Of a stretch of 64,000 bases of DNA, positions 51,688 through 60,700 are shown in pieces (within the stretch, counting starts at the first letter, position 1; each line of letters starts with the position of its first letter). Source of the DNA: CAIWHR01 sp963781285 (GTDB lineage Bacteria > Pseudomonadota > Gammaproteobacteria > Burkholderiales > Casimicrobiaceae); assembly GCA_963781285.1 (NCBI GenBank), contig CAWAFI010000010.1, forward strand, positions 1 through 64,000. Reading direction: 5' to 3'. The translations under genes were made by a program, and so were the position numbers. The notes below the pieces were generated by a model. That model did no database searches and was not told the origin of the DNA. It saw nothing but the letters and a program-made list of their open reading frames with translations.

Positions 51688-53331
51688 CTAGAAGCGCGAT
51701 GCCGTCAGGGGGGTGTCGGCATGGCGCCAGGCAGCGCGGAGGCGCTGGTCCGTGGCCCGCGCGGCATCGGCCTGTCCCTGGCGCCGCTGCGCTAGCGCGA
51801 GTCCGGCGAGCGACCACCCATTTTCCGGATAGTGCGCGAGGTCCTCGCGGTAGACACGTTCCGCTTCGCCCGGCCGTCCCGCCGCGAGCAACGCCGCGCC
51901 CAGCGCATGCCGCGTCGGTGCGAGCCACAGGTGCGGCTCGTCATATCGAAGCGCATCCTCGATCGCGGTGGCTTCGACGAGCGGCGCGACCGCGGCGGCG
52001 GGACGTCCCTCCGCTGCTGCGATGTCGGCAGCGAGCGTAAGCCCCGCAATCCGGACCAGCGCGCTCGCCGGGTTGACATTCTTGATCCGGTCGCGCTTGA
52101 GACCGGGATCCGCAGCGTAGCGTTCCACGGCAGCAAGCTCGCGTCGCGCGTCTGCGAGGCGGCCCGTCCGCGCATGGGCGGTGCCCCGCGCGTAGTGCCA
52201 GATCGCGAGCGGGTAGGCTTCGCTCACATCGGGCGGCAGGGTTTCCTCGATGATTTCGCGCCAGCGGCCGAAGCGAACCAGTGCATACAGTGGCAGCACA
52301 TAGTACTGCTGGAGAATGCCGGTGGTGCGGTCGGGGGTGCGGGGCCCACACGCGGCCGGAAACGCAGCACGTGCCGCGGCCAGCGCCACCGCGCTGCGAC
52401 CCTCCATTGCTGCCGTTGCCCAGAGGAAATGATGGTTGTGGGCGACATAGCCGACACGGTACGCGCGCTGCGCCGTGACCGCGGCCATATAACGCCGGTC
52501 TGCCGCGATCGACTTTTCATTTGCGGTAACGGCTTCCGCGTAGCGCCCGACACGCATGTAGATGTGGGCCGGCATGTGCAGCAGATGCCCGGAACCCGGC
52601 ACGAGCGCTCGCAGGCGATCCGCGTTCGGCAGCGCCGCTTCCGGATGTACGGAGGCCTCCATGAGGTGAATCCAGTAGTGGTTGGCGCCGGGATGCTCGG
52701 GCGCGAGCCGCAACGCGCGCGCAAGCTGCATGCGTATCTCCGGGGTCCACGGTTGTGGCGTGCCGTCCGCTTGCCACCAATCGTATGGATGCAGATTCAT
52801 CAGCGCTTCCGCCGCGAGCGTCGCGATGTCGGCATCCTGCGGGTACGCGCGAGCAAGTGCGCGCATGCGGTCGGCGTACGCATCCTCGGCAATCGTGTCC
52901 GGGTCGCCGGTGGCCGGATGGCGCGCGGACAGCGCGTCGATCAACGCGCGGTCGCGCGGCGACGCCCGCGCGGCGAGCGCGCGCGCGCGATCGAGCGCGG
53001 CACGCACGCGTTCCGCTCCGTCCAGGTCCATGTCCGAATTGATGTTCGGACCCAGCGCCCAGGCGATACCCCATTCGCACAGCGCGCAACGCGGATCCGT
53101 GTCCGCGGCGGCGGCGAACGATCGTGCCGCTTCCGCCGGATTGAAGCTCCAGGTCAGCGTCATGCCCTGATGAAAGTAGCGCTGGGCGGCGGGCTTTCGG
53201 CTCGCGTACGGTCCCCGGTCGACGCCCATCCCGGCGAACAGCGGCGCCATGGGCGGCGCCGCCGTCACGGCCTGTGCGCCAACGGCGAGCGCGAGGCCCA
53301 GCATCGCGCAGGAAACCACCGGTCGAGACAT
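51688..53331 (-). CDS. Exported TPR-rich protein
   Basis: A 547-residue protein with a signal peptide (MSRPVVSCAMLGLALAVGAQ, cleavage after TAA). The mature part is helical with TPR-like pairs, for example YFHQGMTLTWSFNPAEAARS near the N-terminus and AERVYREDLAHYPENGWSLA near the end. One Cys pair (RCALCEWG) follows the first repeat and recurs in many such bacterial tetratricopeptide proteins of unknown function. The start could also be ATG 53379; neither has a clear ribosome binding site. The gene stands between the molybdoenzyme and YeeE units, so a link to sulfur metabolism is possible but unproven. Confidence 0.65.
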   Translation of the reverse strand: MSRPVVSCAMLGLALAVGAQAVTAAPPMAPLFAGMGVDRGPYASRKPAAQRYFHQGMTLTWSFNPAEAARSFAAAADTDPRCALCEWGIAWALGPNINSDMDLDGAERVRAALDRARALAARASPRDRALIDALSARHPATGDPDTIAEDAYADRMRALARAYPQDADIATLAAEALMNLHPYDWWQADGTPQPWTPEIRMQLARALRLAPEHPGANHYWIHLMEASVHPEAALPNADRLRALVPGSGHLLHMPAHIYMRVGRYAEAVTANEKSIAADRRYMAAVTAQRAYRVGYVAHNHHFLWATAAMEGRSAVALAAARAAFPAACGPRTPDRTTGILQQYYVLPLYALVRFGRWREIIEETLPPDVSEAYPLAIWHYARGTAHARTGRLADARRELAAVERYAADPGLKRDRIKNVNPASALVRIAGLTLAADIAAAEGRPAAAVAPLVEATAIEDALRYDEPHLWLAPTRHALGAALLAAGRPGEAERVYREDLAHYPENGWSLAGLALAQRRQGQADAARATDQRLRAAWRHADTPLTASRF

Positions 53332-53407
53332 TCGCGCGCGCACGATTTGGACGAGGATTTGGCGTAGATCAACAAACATACGCGCCGGCGGGGCGGACCG
53401 CGCGCTG

Positions 53408-53423
53408 TGTGACGCAGGTTACA
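53408..53423. promoter_or_regulatory. CRP-like site TGTGAC-N4-GTTACA before the YeeE pair
   Basis: TGTGAC-GCAG-GTTACA differs from the perfect site at 51544 by one base in the right arm. It lies 61 bases upstream of the YeeE start at 53484 and just behind the start of the divergent TPR gene. A distance near 60 is the same as for the site before DUF2892. Confidence 0.5.
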
Positions 53424-53483
53424 TTCGCGCCGGCCGGGCGGCGTAATTTGGGGGCTGCAGGTTCAATAAAGGGATTATCGTCT

Positions 53484-54050
53484 ATGGCACACGTTCTGAC
53501 CGATCGCCAGGTGAGATCGGGGCGCGATCGAAACGCGAGCGTCGTCCCACGGCCTTATTGGAACCCCTACGCCGTCGGCGTTCTACTTGGCTTGGTGCTG
53601 CTTGCGACTTACGCCGTCACCGGACGGGGCCTCGGCGCGACCGCTGCCTTCGGCGCCGTCGACGCATGGCTCGCGAGCCTCGTCGCGCCCGAGCACGCCG
53701 CCGCCAACGCGGCGCTCGCCAAGTATTTCAACGATGGTTCGCCGCTCATGTCCTGGACGTTGTTCCTCGTTGCCGGGGCTTTCGTTGGCGCGCTCGTCTC
53801 CGGCCTTGTGGGTCGTCGCTTCCATGTTACGGTCGAGCGGGGCCCGTGGATATCGGACAATCGCCGGCTCGCTCTCGCCTTCGCCGGCGGGTTCATTGCC
53901 GCCTACGGCGCCAAGATCGCCAAGGGCTGCACCAGCGGGCAGGCGCTGACCGGCGGAGCGATCCTCAACGTCGGGAGCCTGGTATTCATGCTGGCGGTGT
54001 TCGCGAGCGCCTATGGCCTCGCCTGGTTCGTGCGCAAGGAATGGCTATGA
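53484..54050 (+). CDS. YeeE/YedE family sulfur-transport membrane protein, first half
   Basis: A 188-residue membrane protein with about four to five helices of the YeeE/YedE (TsuA, sulf_transp) family. The conserved Cys-containing loop is AKIAKGCTSGQALTGGA. Full-length TsuA, a thiosulfate importer, has two such halves in one chain; here they are two overlapping genes. It begins MAHVLTDRQVRSG, a hydrophilic stretch of about 25 residues before the first helix. Its stop overlaps the start of the second half (ATGA at 54047). Confidence 0.85.
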   Translation: MAHVLTDRQVRSGRDRNASVVPRPYWNPYAVGVLLGLVLLATYAVTGRGLGATAAFGAVDAWLASLVAPEHAAANAALAKYFNDGSPLMSWTLFLVAGAFVGALVSGLVGRRFHVTVERGPWISDNRRLALAFAGGFIAAYGAKIAKGCTSGQALTGGAILNVGSLVFMLAVFASAYGLAWFVRKEWL

Positions 54051-54646
54051 TGCTTCCGCTCTCCTCCTCGATGGAATTCACGCTCGCCGCCGAATTGGCA
54101 CTTGCGTTCGTGCTCGGTACCGGGTTCGGATTCGCGCTGGAGCGCGCCGGATTCGGCAGCGCCCGAAAGTTGACCGCTGTCTTCTACCTGTACGACATGG
54201 CCGTCGTGAAGGTCATGTTCACGGCAATCGTCACCGCGATGGCCGGGCTGTTCGTGCTATCCGCCGCCGGCATGCTCGACATGGGGGAACTCTACGTCGA
54301 GCCGACGAGCCTCGTGGCGCAAGCTGTGGGCGGACTCGTGTTCGGCGCGGGCTTCATCGTCGGCGGCTATTGCCCCGGCACGTCGATCGCCGCGGTTGCC
54401 ACGGGACGCAAGGACGGGGTGGCGTTCGCGCTCGGCATGCTGGCCGGAGTCTTGGCCTATGTGGAACTGACACCGGGGATCGACGCCTGGATCAAGGCCA
54501 ACGCCCAGGGCGAGATGACGCTGCCGTCGGTGACCGGGCTCTCGATGGGCTGGTTCGTACTCGCATTCTTCGCCTTCCTGCTGTTCGCTGCCTGGGGCAT
54601 GCGCAAGCTCGAAGCGCGCTTCGGCGATCTGCGTCCGCGCAACTGA
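54047..54646 (+). CDS. YeeE/YedE family sulfur-transport membrane protein, second half
   Basis: A 199-residue membrane protein with five to six helices. The conserved Cys loop is IVGGYCPGTSIAAVATGR, equivalent to KGCTSGQAL of the partner. ATG 54047 is chosen for the AAGGA six bases upstream; ATG 54041 is in frame too. With its partner it probably moves thiosulfate or another sulfur species across the inner membrane, consistent with nearby rhodanese and SQR-like genes. Confidence 0.85.
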   Translation: MMLPLSSSMEFTLAAELALAFVLGTGFGFALERAGFGSARKLTAVFYLYDMAVVKVMFTAIVTAMAGLFVLSAAGMLDMGELYVEPTSLVAQAVGGLVFGAGFIVGGYCPGTSIAAVATGRKDGVAFALGMLAGVLAYVELTPGIDAWIKANAQGEMTLPSVTGLSMGWFVLAFFAFLLFAAWGMRKLEARFGDLRPRN

Positions 54647-54813
54647 GCTGCCGTCCCGCTTGCGCTCGCGAGAGCGTGCGCGGCGGTGCCTAGCCGCGTG
54701 GCGACGCGCTGAGGCGCGGGACAGGCGTTCGCCGCTGAATATCACTCCGATCGTTGGCAAACGGGCGAAAGACCGTTTTTCGCGCGCTGGGCGCCGTAGC
54801 CATCCAGGCAATG

Positions 54814-54829
54814 GGTGACCCAGGTCACA
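54814..54829. promoter_or_regulatory. CRP-like site GGTGAC-N4-GTCACA before DUF2892
   Basis: GGTGAC-CCAG-GTCACA matches the right arm of the site at 51544 exactly and the left arm in five of six bases. It lies 60 bases upstream of the DUF2892 gene that opens the adaptor-SQR-RND unit. Confidence 0.5.
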
Positions 54830-54888
54830 GATTTTTCCTGCCCGCGGTCCTATATTGACGAACGGGGTCAGATCGAAAGGGATTTGAT

Positions 54889-55083
54889 ATGCAAGCGAAT
54901 GTAGGTAGTATCGATCGCGCATTGCGCATCGTCGTCGGGCTCGGGTTCTTGTCGCTGCTGTTCTTGCTGGACGGCGCCAACCGCTGGTGGGGGCTTGTCG
55001 GCCTCGTGCCGCTGGGGACCGGGTTACTCCGCTGGTGTCCGCTGTACTTGCCGTTCGGGATCCGTACCGGTCCGGTGCGATAA
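54889..55083 (+). CDS. DUF2892 inner-membrane protein
   Basis: A 64-residue protein with the DUF2892 pattern: an N-terminal NVGSIDRALRIVVG, two hydrophobic helices and the conserved C-terminal RWCPLYLPFGIRT with its Cys-Pro. Members of this family often occur fused or next to rhodanese and YeeE genes, so a role in sulfur trafficking is commonly suspected. ATG 54889 follows AAAGGG. It is first in the unit with the RND adaptor, 10 bases upstream. Confidence 0.85.
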   Translation: MQANVGSIDRALRIVVGLGFLSLLFLLDGANRWWGLVGLVPLGTGLLRWCPLYLPFGIRTGPVR

Positions 55084-55093
55084 CGCCGCGCTG

Positions 55094-56164
55094 ATGCCCA
55101 AGTACAGAATTCGCTTCGCCGCGCGCGCGACGGGTCTCGCGTTCGCTGCGGCGCTTGCGGTCGTGGTCGCCCCGGCGGTATGCGCCGTCTCCACGACGGC
55201 GATGCCGACGCTCGTCGTTGCGGTCCGCGACCTGCCGCAGACGATCGCCGCGGAAGGCGTGGTCGAGGCCGTGAAGCAGGCGACGCTGGGTGCGCAGGTC
55301 GCGGGCCGCATCGTCGAACTCAACGTCAAAGCCGGCGACACGGTGCGCGCGGGCCAGGTGCTCGCCCGCATCGACGCGCGGACGGCAGATCAGGCGGTCG
55401 CGGCGAGCTTGTCGCAGGTCGCCGAGGCGGAGGCGAACCTCGCCAACGCCAAGCGCAAGCACGAGCGCAATCGCGATCTCCTTGCGCAGAAGTTCGTGAG
55501 CCAGGCCGCGCTGGACCAATCGGAAGCCGAGTACAAGGCGGCGTTGGCGCAACTTGCGGCAGTGAAGGCCAACGCCGGGCAGGCGGTCGCTGCGCAGTCG
55601 TTCAACACGATCGCCGCGCCGTACGCCGGGGTCATCGGTGCGACGCATGCCGAGCTGGGCGACATGGCGCAGCCGGGCCGTCCGCTCGTCACGGTGTTCG
55701 ACCCGCACGCCCTGCGGGTGACGGCCACGCTTCCGCAGACCGATTTGCCGAAAGTGAAGCTCGATGACCCCGTTGCCGTCGAAATCCCTTCGCTCGGCAA
55801 GCGCGTCACTGCCACGAAGGTGACCGTGATCCCGTTGGCCGACGCGCGCACCCACACGACGAGCGTGCGTCTCGACTTGCCGGCGGCCGATGGCGTGCTG
55901 CCCGGCCAGTTCGCGCGGGCGCGCTTCGTCACCGGCACGACACGAGCCCTGGCGATACCCGCGAGCGCGGTGCTGAAGCGGGGCGAGGTGACGGCCGTTT
56001 ACGTCATCGACGGCGAGGGCCGACCGCTGCTGCGCCAGATCCGGACCGGCGAACCGGCCGGCGAAGGCGAGGTGGAGGTCCTTTCGGGTCTTTCCGGCGG
56101 TGAGCGCATCGCGCGCAATCCGGTTGAGGCCGGAATGGCACGCGTCGTCGCGGCCAGGCGTTAA
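55094..56164 (+). CDS. RND efflux periplasmic adaptor subunit
   Basis: A 356-residue membrane-fusion protein. A signal sequence (AFAAALAVVVAPAVCAVS) precedes the lipoyl half GAQVAGRIVELNVKAGDTVR, a coiled-coil hairpin (residues 100-170), the second lipoyl half NTIAAPYAGVIGATHAELGD, and a beta-barrel with ALAIPASAVLKRGEVTAVYV near the end. It links the RND pump at 57767 to an outer-membrane channel, of which no gene is seen here. The SQR-like gene is placed between adaptor and pump, 47 bases downstream. Confidence 0.85.
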   Translation: MPKYRIRFAARATGLAFAAALAVVVAPAVCAVSTTAMPTLVVAVRDLPQTIAAEGVVEAVKQATLGAQVAGRIVELNVKAGDTVRAGQVLARIDARTADQAVAASLSQVAEAEANLANAKRKHERNRDLLAQKFVSQAALDQSEAEYKAALAQLAAVKANAGQAVAAQSFNTIAAPYAGVIGATHAELGDMAQPGRPLVTVFDPHALRVTATLPQTDLPKVKLDDPVAVEIPSLGKRVTATKVTVIPLADARTHTTSVRLDLPAADGVLPGQFARARFVTGTTRALAIPASAVLKRGEVTAVYVIDGEGRPLLRQIRTGEPAGEGEVEVLSGLSGGERIARNPVEAGMARVVAARR

Positions 56165-56211
56165 CCATTGCTGCCGCAGCGACGGACGGCATTCACGAGG
56201 AGGAGGGCAAC

Positions 56212-57486
56212 ATGGCGCATATCGTCGTTCTCGGTGCCGGTCTGGGCGGCATGCCGATGGCCTACGAGATGAAGGAACAGTTGCGGCCCGGGGACAGGAT
56301 CACGGTAGTCGGCAACGGCCCCAATTTTCACTTCGTCCCGTCGAATCCCTGGGTCGCCGTTAGTTGGCGCGCACGCAAGGACATCGAGTTTCCCGCCGCA
56401 CCCTACCTCGAGAAGAAAGGCATCGCATTCAATGGCGCCGGGGCGAAGCGCGTGCATCCGGATGAGAACCGGATCGAGCTTGGTGATGGCACGATGCTCG
56501 ACTACGACTACCTGATCATCGCAACCGGGCCGAAGCTCGCCTTCGACGAGGTCGAAGGTCTGGGGCCCAACGGCCACACGCAATCGGTCTGCCACGTCGA
56601 TCACGCCGAGCGTGCGGCGGCCGCGTGGAGCGGCTTCGTCAAGGATCCGGGCCCGATCGTCGTCGGCGCCGTGCAAGGCGCGTCGTGCTTCGGTCCGGCG
56701 TACGAGTTCGCGTTCATCATGGACCGGGACCTGCGCCGCCGCCGGATTCGCGACCGTGTGCCCATGACGCTCGTCACCGCCGAGCCCTACATCGGGCACC
56801 TCGGTCTCGGCGGCGTCGGTGACTCGAAGACGATGCTCGAATCGGCGCTGCGCGAGCGGCACATCAAGTGGATCTGCAACGCCAAGGTGACGAAGGTCGA
56901 GGCGGACAAGATGCACGTGACCGAGCACGACGACGAGGGCAAGCCGAAGAAGGAGCACGTGCTGCCGTTCAAGTTCTCGATGATGCTGCCGGCGTTCAAG
57001 GGTATCGACGCCGTGTTCGGCATCGAAGGCCTCACCAATCCGCGCGGCTTCATCGCGATCGACGCGAACCAGCGCAACCCGAAATACAAGAACATCTACG
57101 CGGTCGGCGTTTGCGTCGCGATCCCGCCGGTCGAAGCGACGCCAGTGCCGACGGGCGCGCCGAAGACCGGCTACATGATCGAGTCGATGGTCACCGCGAC
57201 CGCGCACAACATCCGCGCCGAGCTCGACGGCAAGGTGCCGTCCGAGAAGGCGACGTGGAATGCGATCTGCCTCGCCGACATGGGCGACACCGGGATTGCG
57301 TTCGTCGCGCTGCCACAGATCCCGCCGCGCAACGTCAACTGGTTCTCCGAAGGCAAGTGGGTGCACCTGGCGAAGGTCGCATTCGAGAAATACTTTATCC
57401 GCAAGATGAAGAAGGGCACGTCCGAGCCGTTCTACGAGCGGTACGTGATGAGTGCGCTCGGCATCGCGAAGCTCAAGTCCAAGTAA
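56212..57486 (+). CDS. Sulfide:quinone oxidoreductase-like flavoprotein
   Basis: A 424-residue FAD-dependent pyridine-nucleotide-disulfide-type protein. The FAD motif is IVVLGAGLGGMPMAYEM. Cys127 (QSVCHVDH) and Cys159 (GASCFGPAYEF) fit the positions of two conserved SQR cysteines. The quinone-side motif VEATPVPTGAPKTGYMIE is typical of SQR. A third Cys at 301 (VGVCVAIPP) is earlier than in classical SQR, so activity with sulfide is likely but should be tested. A C-terminal helix (FEKYFIRKMKKGTSEPFYER) provides membrane binding. It would oxidise sulfide to polysulfide and reduce quinone. Confidence 0.82.
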   Translation: MAHIVVLGAGLGGMPMAYEMKEQLRPGDRITVVGNGPNFHFVPSNPWVAVSWRARKDIEFPAAPYLEKKGIAFNGAGAKRVHPDENRIELGDGTMLDYDYLIIATGPKLAFDEVEGLGPNGHTQSVCHVDHAERAAAAWSGFVKDPGPIVVGAVQGASCFGPAYEFAFIMDRDLRRRRIRDRVPMTLVTAEPYIGHLGLGGVGDSKTMLESALRERHIKWICNAKVTKVEADKMHVTEHDDEGKPKKEHVLPFKFSMMLPAFKGIDAVFGIEGLTNPRGFIAIDANQRNPKYKNIYAVGVCVAIPPVEATPVPTGAPKTGYMIESMVTATAHNIRAELDGKVPSEKATWNAICLADMGDTGIAFVALPQIPPRNVNWFSEGKWVHLAKVAFEKYFIRKMKKGTSEPFYERYVMSALGIAKLKSK

Positions 57487-57495
57487 TGGGGACTG

Positions 57496-57764
57496 GGAGC
57501 CTGTCGGGCTTACTTTCGCGTATGCGTTGCGGGTCAAAAAGCGAGGGATGCAAGGCGCGAGGCGCAGCGAATATCGGGAATATTCGCAAGGCGAGCAACG
57601 CGGCAGACGCGCTTTTTGACCCGCAACCCGGAGGGACGGGGCGCTTTGGCGGCATTTCTTCGTTGTTCGCCCTTGCCATAGTCCCGCTATGGCTTCGGGC
57701 TCACGCCTCGACCTGCCGCCAAAGCGCCTCCGTCGCATACGCGAAAGTAAGCCCGACAGGCTCC
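57496..57764. repeat. 269-bp nested-palindrome (cloverleaf-like) element
   Basis: The outer arms 57496-57526 and 57734-57764 are perfect 31-bp inverted repeats (GGAGCCTGTCGGG... outward end). Inside are two further perfect stems: 57527-57543 with 57610-57626 (17 bp, TTGCGGGTCAAAAAGCG) and 57640-57654 with 57714-57728 (15 bp, GGCGCTTTGGCGGCA). Each of these encloses a small hairpin: GCGAATAT/ATATTCGC at 57567-57587 and CCATAG/CTATGG at 57676-57692. Folded, the element makes a three-way junction with two branched arms. No transposase frame is inside. It is best described as a non-autonomous, REP- or MITE-like element. Confidence 0.9.
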
Positions 57765-57766
57765 TG

Positions 57767-60700
57767 GTGACCGGTTCGAACGTTCTCGGCATCTCCGGCC
57801 GGATCGCGCGCTTCTTCCTGTCGTCGCGGCTGACGCCGCTCGTGGGGCTCCTGCTGGCGCTGTCCGGCGTCTTCGCGCTCGTCGTGACGCCGCGCGAAGA
57901 GGAGCCGCAGATCGACGTCACGATGGCGAACGTCTTCGTGCCGTTCCCGGGCGCCTCCGCCGCCGACGTCGAGCGGCTGGTCGCAATCCCCGCGGAACAG
58001 GTCCTCTCGCAGATCCAGGGTCTCGAGCACGTGTGGTCGGTGTCGCGACCGGGGCAGGCGCTGATCACGGTGCAGTACAAGGTCGGCGTCCGGCGCAACG
58101 ACGCCGTCGTCCGCCTGCACGACACGATCCTGTCGCATCGCGATTGGCTGCCCCCCGAGCTCGGCGTCGGCGAGCCGCTGGTGAAGCCGAAGGGTATCGA
58201 CGACGTGCCGATCCTTGCCGTGACGCTGTGGACGAAGGATCCCGACCGCGGCGCTTATGACCTCGAACGGGTCGCCCATGCGGTCGAAGTCGAGCTGAAG
58301 CGAATCCCCGGCACGCGCGAGGTTACGACAATCGGCGGGCCGGGCCGTGTTGTCCAGGTGCTGCTCGACGTCGAGAAGCTCTCGGCGCACGGTCTCGCTC
58401 CTGCCGACCTGCGGCGCATGCTGAGCGCCGCCAACACGGCGCTGCCAGCCGGCAACATCGTCCGCGGCAACCAGACGATCCTGGTCGAGACCGGAGCATT
58501 CCTCGAAAGTGCCAAGGACGTGCGCGAGCTCGTCGTTGGCGTGCACGACGGACGCCCCGTGTATCTGACCGACGTCGGGCAGGTGATCGACGGCCCGCCA
58601 CCGCCGTCCCGGTACGTATGGCATGGCACGGGCAAGGCCGCGGCCCCAGGCAGTGACGCCGGCGCGACCTGGCCCGCCGTGACGATCACCGTGACGAAGA
58701 AGGTAGGCGAGAACGCCGTCGACGTCGCCGAACGCGTCCGCCAGCGGCTCGCGCAACTCGAGAACACGGTGATTCCCTCGGGCGTCGAGACGACGATCAC
58801 GCGCGACTACGGGCAGACTGCGGACGACAAGGCGAAGCTGCTGATCTCGAAGCTCCTGTTCGCCACGCTATCGGTGGTCGCGCTGGTGTTCGTCGCGCTC
58901 GGCCGGCGCGAAGCGGCGATCGTCGGCGTCGCCGTGCTGCTCACGCTCGCCGCCACGCTGTTCGCCTCGTGGGCCTGGGGCTTCACGCTGAACCGGGTGA
59001 GCCTGTTCGCGCTGATCTTCTCGATCGGAATCCTAGTCGACGATGCGATCGTCGTCGTCGAGAACATCCACCGCCACCGCTTGCTGGACCCTGGCGCGCC
59101 GCTCGCGTCGCTGATTCCCGGCGCGGTCGACGAAGTCGGCGGTCCCACGATCCTCGCCACGTTCACGGTGATTGCGGCGCTGCTGCCGATGGCGTTCGTC
59201 ACCGGCCTCATGGGCCCGTACATGAGCCCGATCCCGATCAACGCGAGCATGGGGATGCTGATCTCGCTCGGCGTCGCGTTCATGATCACGCCGTGGCTCG
59301 CCGCGAAGCTCACCGCCGCGCACGCACACGCATCGCCCGCGGAGGGGCGGCTCGATCGCTGGCTCGCCTCGGCGTTCAAACGCCTGCTGGCGCCCTTTGT
59401 CGACGTCGAGCGCGGGCGGCGGCGGCGTCTTCTCCTCGGCGCCGGGATCATCGTCGCGATCCTGGCATCGGTGGCGCTCGTGCTGGTGCAACTGGTCGTG
59501 ATGAAGATGCTGCCGTTCGACAACAAGAGCGAGCTTCAGGTCATCGTCGACCTGCCCACCGGGGCTCCGGTCGAGGCAACGGCGGCGGCGCTGACCGATC
59601 TCGGTGCCTATCTCGCGACCGTCGACGAGGTCGTCGACTGGCAGGCCCATGCCGGCACCGCAGCGCCGATCAACTTCAACGGCCTGGTCCGGCAATACGA
59701 GCTGCGGCAGTCGCCGGAGCAGGGCGACCTGCAGGTCAATCTCGTCGACCGCAAACACCGGTCACGCAAGAGCCACGAGATCGCGCTTGCGGTCCGTCCG
59801 CAGCTCGAGGCAATCGGGGCGAAGCACAACGCCAAGGTAAAGGTCGTCGAAGTGCCGCCAGGACCGCCGGTCCTCTCGCCGATCGTCGCCGAGATCTACG
59901 GGCCCGACGTGGCCGGCCGCCACGCGCTTGCCGGAGACCTGCGCACCGCGTTCGGAGCGACACAAGGGATTGTCGGCATCGACGACTCGATCGAGGACAA
60001 CGCGCCGCGGGCACTCGTGCGGGTCGACCAGCGCAAGGCTGCGCTCGCGGGCGTGACGACCGCGGACGTCGTTGCCGCACTGCATACGGCACTCGCCGGC
60101 GACGACGTGACGGCCGTACACGACGGCCAGGCGAAATACGGCGTGCCGGTGCGGATCACGCTACCCCCGAATCGTCAGGGACGGCTCGATACGCTGCTCG
60201 GCATGACCGTGCGTTCGGCTTCCGGCGCCAACGTTTCGCTCTCGGAGCTGACTCGGGTCGAACCGGCACTGCGCGAGAAGACCATCTACCACAAGGACCT
60301 GCTCCCGGTAACCTACGTGATCGGCGACATGGCCGGCGGCACCGACAGCCCGTTGTACGGGATGTTCGGCGTGCGCGGCCGCCTCGAGGGCGTCCCCGTG
60401 CCGAATGGCGGCACGCTGGCCGAGTATTTCATTGCCCAGCCGGCCGACCCGTACCGCAGCTACGCGCTCAAATGGGATGGCGAGTGGCAGGTGACCTACG
60501 AAACATTCCGCGACATGGGCATCGCCTACGCGGTGGGCCTCGTCCTGATTTACCTGCTGGTCGTCGCGCAGTTCGGCTCGTACATGACGCCGCTCGTGAT
60601 CATGGCGCCGATTCCGCTCACCATCATCGGCGTGATGCCGGGCCATGCGCTGCTCGGTGCGCCATTCACGGCGACGTCGATGATCGGGATGATCGCACTG

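Noticed and set aside
57496..57764. An insertion sequence
   Set aside because: There are long inverted ends, but no transposase frame in 269 bases; the internal symmetric stems fit a non-autonomous palindromic element better.
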